Shown here: positions 6,013-9,911 of the stretch, piece after piece
Position numbering within the stretch: position 1 is the stretch's first letter
How the letters are laid out: the number at the start of each line of letters is the position of its first letter
NCBI GenBank assembly: GCA_023701085.1
Contig: JAMPXR010000056.1
Span: 1-9,911 of the forward strand
Direction: 5' to 3'
DNA from: Ramlibacter sp.
Lineage (GTDB): Bacteria; Pseudomonadota; Gammaproteobacteria; Burkholderiales; Burkholderiaceae_C
DNA: 9,911 nt
Position numbers and translations under genes: made by a program
The notes under the pieces: generated by a model
Database searches by the model: none
What the model was told of the DNA's origin: nothing
Seen by the model: only the letters and a program-made list of their open reading frames with translations

Positions 6013-7923
6013 TCAGCCTACGACCTTCAAGGCCGGCGGCGTGCGTTCCACGAAGTCCGCGAAGCGCTGGCGCACCGAGGCCTCGATGCCTGCCGCGTCC
6101 AGCCCCTGCAGGGCCAGCAGCTTGGCCGGGTCGCCATGCTCGATGAACCGGTCCGGCAGCCCGAGCTGCAGCACGGGCCGCGACACGCCGGCCGACTGCA
6201 ATGCTTCGGCCACCGCGCTGCCCGCGCCGCCCATGACGCAGCCTTCTTCCACGGTGACGATCGCCTCGTGCCGCGCCGCGAGTTGCAGCAGCAGGTCGAC
6301 ATCGAGCGGCTTGGCCCAGCGCATGTTCGCCACCGTCGCATTGAGGCGCTCGCCCGCGGCGAGCGCGGGGTACAGCAGCGTGCCGAAGGCCAGGATGGCC
6401 ACGCCGTGCGCGGCGCCGTCGGGCGCGCCGGCCCGCTGCCGCCGCAGCTCGCCCTTGCCGAACGGCAGGGCATGCAAGCCCGGCGCCACCGCCACGCCCA
6501 CTCCGGCGCCGCGCGGATAGCGCACCGCGACCGGATGGTTCTGCTCGAAGGCCGACGTCAGCAGCCCGCGGCATTCGTTTTCGTCGGCCGGGCAGGCGAT
6601 GCTCACATTGGGGATGCAACGCAGGTACGCGATGTCGTAGGCGCCCGCATGGGTGGCCCCGTCGGCGCCCACCACGCCGGCGCGGTCGAGCGCGAACACC
6701 ACGGGCAGGTTCTGCAGCGCGACGTCGTGCACCAGCTGGTCATAGGCACGCTGCAGGAAGGTCGAATAGATCGCCACCACGGGCTTGAGCCCCTCGCAGG
6801 CCAGGCCCGCGGCGAAGGTGACCGCGTGCTGCTCGGCGATCCCCACGTCGAAGTAGCGCGCCGGAAAGCGCTGCTCGAACTCCACCAGCCCGGAGCCCTC
6901 GCGCATCGCCGGCGTGATGCCGATCAGCCGCGCGTCCTGCTGCGCCATGTCGCACAGCCACTGGCCGAACACCTGGGTGAAGGTCGGGCTGTGCGGGGCG
7001 GCCGGCTTGGTGAGCCCCACCGCGGGATCGAACTTGCCCGGCCCGTGGTAGGCCACCGGGTCGGCTTCGGCGAGCTTGTAGCCCTGCCCCTTGCGCGTGA
7101 CCACGTGCAGGAACTGCGGACCCTGCAGGTGCTTGATGTTCTCCAGCGTGGGCACCAGCGATTCGAGGTCGTGCCCGTCGATCGGCCCGATGTAGTTGAA
7201 GCCGAATTTCTCGAACAGGGTGGCCGGCACCAGCAGGCCCTTGGCCTGTTCCTCGAAACGCTTGGCCAGCTCGAACAGCGGCGGCGCCACCTTGAGCACA
7301 TTCTTGCCCACGCTCTTGGCGGCGGCGTAGAACTGGCCGCTCATGAGCTGGGCCAGGTAGCGGTTCAGCGCGCCCACCGGCGGGCTGATGGACATGTCGT
7401 TGTCGTTCAGGATCACCAGCAGGTCGCATTCGGCCACGCCGGCGTTGTTCAGGCCCTCGAAGGCCATGCCCGCGCTCATGGCGCCGTCGCCGATGATGGC
7501 CACCGCCTTGCGGTTCTCGCCCTTTTGCCGCGCCGCCACCGCCATGCCCAGCGCCGCGGCGATGCTGGTGGAGGAATGCGCGGTGCCGAAGGCGTCGTAT
7601 TCACTCTCGCTGCGCTGGGGAAAGCCCGCCAGGCCGCCCAGTTGGCGCAGCGTGCCCATGCGGTCGCGCCGGCCGGTCAGCATCTTGTGCGGATAGGTCT
7701 GATGGCCCACGTCCCAGACCAGCCGGTCGTAGGGCGTGTTGAAGACGTAGTGCAGCGCGATGGTGAGTTCCACCGTGCCCAGGTTGGAGCTGAGGTGGCC
7801 GCCGGTGCGGGCCACGCTCTCCAGCAGGAAAGCGCGCAGCTCGTCCGCCAGCACCTTGAGCTGCGGGCGCGCCAGCTTGCGCAGCTGCGACGGATCGTCG
7901 ATCGTTTCGAGCAGGGAAGGCAT
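6013..7923 (-). CDS. dxs: 1-deoxy-D-xylulose-5-phosphate synthase
   Basis: Dxs joins pyruvate and glyceraldehyde 3-phosphate, releasing CO2, to make DXP, the entry point of the non-mevalonate isoprenoid route and a precursor of thiamine and pyridoxal phosphates. The 636-residue protein is full length (E. coli about 620). Visible motifs: [15 protein letters not shown] with H43, [18 protein letters not shown] (68-85), the thiamine diphosphate/Mg motif GDGAMSAG (145-152) through NDND (173-176), YIGPIDGHD (244-252), and [17 protein letters not shown] (359-375), whose E364 should be the glutamate that activates the cofactor. [15 protein letters not shown] (413-427) carries the H425 position. The C-terminal transketolase domain holds [13 protein letters not shown]. 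It is third in the xseB-ispA-dxs unit, 46 bases after ispA, with AGGA 12 bases before the ATG. Confidence 0.98.
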   Translation of the reverse strand: MPSLLETIDDPSQLRKLARPQLKVLADELRAFLLESVARTGGHLSSNLGTVELTIALHYVFNTPYDRLVWDVGHQTYPHKMLTGRRDRMGTLRQLGGLAGFPQRSESEYDAFGTAHSSTSIAAALGMAVAARQKGENRKAVAIIGDGAMSAGMAFEGLNNAGVAECDLLVILNDNDMSISPPVGALNRYLAQLMSGQFYAAAKSVGKNVLKVAPPLFELAKRFEEQAKGLLVPATLFEKFGFNYIGPIDGHDLESLVPTLENIKHLQGPQFLHVVTRKGQGYKLAEADPVAYHGPGKFDPAVGLTKPAAPHSPTFTQVFGQWLCDMAQQDARLIGITPAMREGSGLVEFEQRFPARYFDVGIAEQHAVTFAAGLACEGLKPVVAIYSTFLQRAYDQLVHDVALQNLPVVFALDRAGVVGADGATHAGAYDIAYLRCIPNVSIACPADENECRGLLTSAFEQNHPVAVRYPRGAGVGVAVAPGLHALPFGKGELRRQRAGAPDGAAHGVAILAFGTLLYPALAAGERLNATVANMRWAKPLDVDLLLQLAARHEAIVTVEEGCVMGGAGSAVAEALQSAGVSRPVLQLGLPDRFIEHGDPAKLLALQGLDAAGIEASVRQRFADFVERTPPALKVVG

Positions 7924-7969
7924 AACTTCGGGATTTCCTGTCAGGCGCCGCGGGCGCTTCGGGGGTGCT

Positions 7970-8869
7970 TCATTTCTCCCGGTCGACCACCATGATGGCC
8001 AGAGCGTGCAAAGCCCGTGTGTCGGCTAGGCCGGCGCAGGCCAGCGCCGCCAGCGCCTGCGACAGCAGCTCGCGCGCGAACGCCGAGGAGCGTTCCAGCC
8101 CGAGCAGGGACACGTAGGTCGGCTTGTCGTGCGCGGCATCCTTGCCGACGGTCTTGCCCAGCGTCTCGGAATCGGCCGTCACGTCCAGGATGTCGTCCAC
8201 CACCTGGAACGCCAGTCCCAGGGCGGCCCCATAGGCCGCCAGGCCGGCGCGGGCGGCCGCGTCCGTGGCGCCGCAGGCCGCGCCCATCATCACGCTGGCC
8301 TGCAGCAGTGCACCGGTCTTGCGCCGGTGCATCTCGCGCAACTGGCTTTCGCCCAGCGTGCAGCCTACGCTCGCCAGGTCGATCGCCTGGCCCCCGGCCA
8401 TTCCGGCGTGCCCCGCCGCGCGGGCCAGCAGCCGGCACAGCGCCGCCTGCACCGCCTGCGGCACCGCGTCCCCGTCGGGAGCGAGCAGCTCGAACGCCAG
8501 CGCCTGCAGCGCATCGCCGGCCAGCAAGGCCTGCGCCTGGCCGTACTTCACGTGCACGGTCGGCTTGCCGCGCCGCAGGACGTCGTTGTCCATGCAGGGC
8601 ATGTCGTCATGGACCAGCGAATACGCGTGGATCAGCTCCACGGCGCAGGCCGCCCGCAGCGCCGCTTCCTCGTTGCCGTCCACCGCCTCGCAGGCCGCCA
8701 GCACCAGCAGGGGCCGCAGCCGCTTGCCGCCATCGAGCACGGCGTAGCGCATGGCCTCGCCCAGGCCGGCCGGTGCGTCGGCGACGACCCAGTCGGACAG
8801 CGCCCGCTCGACCCGCTCCAGGCGCTCGCCGCTCCAGGCGACCAGATCGAACTTCACTCTTGCGTCCAC
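7970..8869 (-). CDS. ispA: Farnesyl diphosphate synthase (short-chain polyprenyl synthetase)
   Basis: IspA condenses isopentenyl diphosphate with dimethylallyl and then geranyl diphosphate to give C15 farnesyl diphosphate, used for quinone and undecaprenyl lipids. Visible motifs: [14 protein letters not shown] (45-58), the first aspartate-rich motif DDMPCMD (88-94) followed by [17 protein letters not shown] (181-189), and the second motif FQVVDDILD (221-229) with [15 protein letters not shown] (238-252). Length is 299 residues, as in E. coli IspA. The bacterial FPP-type two-residue insert (DD-x4-D) fits C15 rather than longer products. The start given is GTG at 8869, overlapping xseB by 16 bases. 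A GTG at 8857 overlaps the xseB stop as GTGA and has GGA seven bases upstream, so the true protein may be four residues shorter. Both imply translational coupling to xseB. Confidence 0.97.
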   Translation of the reverse strand: MDARVKFDLVAWSGERLERVERALSDWVVADAPAGLGEAMRYAVLDGGKRLRPLLVLAACEAVDGNEEAALRAACAVELIHAYSLVHDDMPCMDNDVLRRGKPTVHVKYGQAQALLAGDALQALAFELLAPDGDAVPQAVQAALCRLLARAAGHAGMAGGQAIDLASVGCTLGESQLREMHRRKTGALLQASVMMGAACGATDAAARAGLAAYGAALGLAFQVVDDILDVTADSETLGKTVGKDAAHDKPTYVSLLGLERSSAFARELLSQALAALACAGLADTRALHALAIMVVDREK

Positions 8870-9081
8870 GGTTTGAGCGTCCCTTCGTCCAGAACCTTGA
8901 TCTGGTTTTCCACCGCCTGCAGCTTGTCGCGGCAGAACTGCAGCAGCTGGGCGCCGCGCTGGTAGCCGGACAGCAGCTGCTCCAGCGGCAGTTGTCCCGA
9001 CTCGATCAGGCCCACCAGCTGGTCCAGCTCTTCGAGCGCGGCCTCATAACTGGCCGGTGGATTGAAAGGGACCTGGGACAT
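8854..9081 (-). CDS. xseB: Exodeoxyribonuclease VII small subunit
   Basis: XseB is the small subunit of the XseA-XseB nuclease that degrades single-stranded DNA; several XseB chains coat one XseA. The 75-residue protein has the family's two-helix form, with [53 protein letters not shown] across nearly its whole length, written here in pieces as [12 protein letters not shown] (12-23), [10 protein letters not shown] (28-37) and [15 protein letters not shown] (50-64). It is the first gene of the xseB-ispA-dxs unit, an order shared with E. coli. No Shine-Dalgarno is visible before the ATG at 9081, so initiation may be weak or leader dependent. Confidence 0.96.
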   Translation of the reverse strand: MSQVPFNPPASYEAALEELDQLVGLIESGQLPLEQLLSGYQRGAQLLQFCRDKLQAVENQIKVLDEGTLKPWTQE

Positions 9082-9101
9082 GGTGTGCGGCGGTAACAGA
9101 A

Positions 9102-9119
9102 AGCCTTCTATTTTAGGCT
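9102..9119 (-). promoter_or_regulatory. Candidate promoter and inverted repeat for xseB-ispA-dxs
   Basis: The minus strand reads TAAAAT (9115 down to 9110), a -10-like hexamer about 30 bases before the xseB ATG. CTGACG (9136 down to 9131) is a partial -35 match at a short 15-base spacing. The inverted pair AGCCT (9102-9106) and AGGCT (9115-9119) brackets the -10 box and could be an operator or chance. Confidence 0.35.
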
Positions 9120-9211
9120 GTGGTGCCGCACGTCAGAGTGTGAGGTTTTCCGCTGGGCCGCGCGCGCGCATCCAATGCCCTTGCGGGGGCCCCTGGACAG
9201 ACCCCCCGGGG

Positions 9212-9217
9212 TACAAT
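9212..9217 (+). promoter_or_regulatory. Candidate -10 element for the Rieske gene
   Basis: TACAAT follows the palindrome CCCCGGGG (9205-9212 region) and matches the -10 consensus at five of six bases. No -35 box lies at 17 bases; TGGACA at 9194-9199 is too close at 12 bases. The leader would be about 115 bases. Confidence 0.4.
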
Positions 9218-9303
9218 TCGCATCCCTTCACCGCGGGCGCCGCCCGGTTCCCCGATTCCCCGTCGTTTCCCCGCGCCAATCCACGGAAAAAGCGCTTACC
9301 CTG

Positions 9304-9317
9304 CCCCTTCATAGGGG
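9304..9317 (+). promoter_or_regulatory. Small hairpin in the leader of the Rieske gene
   Basis: CCCCT (9304-9308) and AGGGG (9313-9317) pair around TCAT, 22 bases before the start codon. It includes part of GGGGGAG, the best purine-rich stretch upstream. The closer AGG at 9331-9333, six bases before the ATG, is the more likely ribosome site. Role unproven. Confidence 0.25.
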
Positions 9318-9339
9318 GAGGCCCTAAGTCAGGTCACCC

Positions 9340-9911
9340 ATGTCTGATTTAAGTCTTCACATACAGCAGGCCGCAAGCCAATTACCGGTTTCCAGCTACT
9401 TCGACACGGCGCTGTTCCAGCGCGAAATGTCCACCCTCTTCCGGCGCGGCCCGCGCTACGTGGGGCACGAACTGGCGGTCCCCAACCCCGGCGACTACCA
9501 CGCCCTCGCGCAGGAGGGCGGCGGGCGGGCGCTGCTGCGCACGGCGCGCGGCGTGGAGCTGATCTCCAATGTGTGCCGCCATCGCCAGGCCGTCATCCTC
9601 AAGGACCGCGGTTCGATCCAGGCCACCAGGTCCGCGGGCGGCAACATCGTCTGCCCGCTGCACCGCTGGACCTACAGCGGCGGCGGCAACGGCGCCCCCG
9701 CGGGCACGCTGCTGGGCGCCCCGCACTTTCCGCAGGACCCCTGCCTGGACCTGCACAACTACCCGCTGCAGCAGTGGAACGGGCTGCTGTTCGAAGGCGG
9801 GCCGGGCAGCGTCGACGTGCAGGCCGACCTGGCGGGCATGGGGCCGCGCGCCGACCTCGATTTCACCGGCATGGTGCTGGATCGCGTGGTGATGCACGAG
9901 TGCAACTACAA
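9340..9911 (+). CDS. Rieske [2Fe-2S] oxygenase alpha-subunit-like protein, 3' end outside window
   Basis: The visible 190 residues start MSDLSLHIQQAASQL and match the N-terminal part of ring-hydroxylating oxygenase alpha subunits: a lead helix (FDTALFQREMSTLFRRGPRYVGHE, about 21-44, read in parts), then a Rieske domain. The cluster ligands are CRH (C79, H81) and CPLHRWTYS (C105, H108), joined by 23 residues where 15-17 is usual. GTLLGAPHF and WNGLLFEG (146-153) follow, as in the family. The catalytic mononuclear iron domain lies beyond the edge, so the substrate cannot be judged; it could act on an aromatic compound, a quaternary amine or an unknown substrate. It diverges from xseB-ispA-dxs, an arrangement I recall from related betaproteobacteria. 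The ATG at 9340 has AGG six bases upstream. Confidence 0.85.
   Translation, partial: MSDLSLHIQQAASQLPVSSYFDTALFQREMSTLFRRGPRYVGHELAVPNPGDYHALAQEGGGRALLRTARGVELISNVCRHRQAVILKDRGSIQATRSAGGNIVCPLHRWTYSGGGNGAPAGTLLGAPHFPQDPCLDLHNYPLQQWNGLLFEGGPGSVDVQADLAGMGPRADLDFTGMVLDRVVMHECNY

Noticed and set aside
6136..7995. 619-residue plus-strand open frame over dxs
   Set aside because: His/Arg/Gly/Gln-rich antisense shadow of the dxs reading frame without any domain signature.
9159..9168. Run of five CG dinucleotides
   Set aside because: Too short to be meaningful in DNA of this base composition.

Overview
The window is high-GC DNA that reads like a betaproteobacterium of the Alcaligenaceae (Bordetella/Achromobacter type). 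The grounds are codon usage, the xseB-ispA-dxs gene order, a split TRAP transporter locus with 2-oxoacid-type binding proteins, and a SenA/EgtB-like enzyme. The genus is inferred from general knowledge and was not checked against any database.

Layout, left to right. (1) 1-796, minus strand: the N-terminal 265 residues of an EgtB/SenA-type non-heme iron enzyme, whose C-terminal end lies outside the window. (2) 797-989: a divergent promoter region. (3) 990-3462, plus strand: dctQ and dctM, the small and large membrane subunits of a TRAP transporter. The DctM is unusually long, with a central insert and a Pro/Ala-rich tail. (4) 3487-3519: a strong hairpin between the convergent units. (5) 3564-5915, minus strand: two tandem paralogous periplasmic binding proteins of the TakP-like TRAP family, about 59% identical by hand alignment. 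(6) 6013-9081, minus strand: xseB-ispA-dxs in transcription order, making the small subunit of exonuclease VII, farnesyl diphosphate synthase and DXP synthase. (7) 9082-9339: a second divergent promoter region. (8) 9340-9911, plus strand: the N-terminal 190 residues of a Rieske oxygenase alpha-subunit-like protein, cut by the window edge.

How the genes work together. DctQM and one or both DctP proteins should form a sodium-driven, high-affinity uptake system for an organic acid, probably a 2-oxoacid. One membrane pair with two binding proteins suggests two substrate specificities sharing one permease. Dxs and IspA supply the first step and the C15 chain of the non-mevalonate isoprenoid route. 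XseB travels with them, as in E. coli and many other proteobacteria, without a known biochemical link.

Most of the window is ordinary. The points most worth a second look are a histidine-to-arginine change at a predicted iron ligand of the SenA/EgtB-like protein, the duplicated binding proteins and their differing pocket segments, the extended DctM, a perfect palindrome at the predicted transcription start of the first dctP, and the wide spacing between the Rieske cluster ligands. I saw no mobile element, CRISPR array, tRNA or rRNA, and no convincing undescribed multi-gene system.
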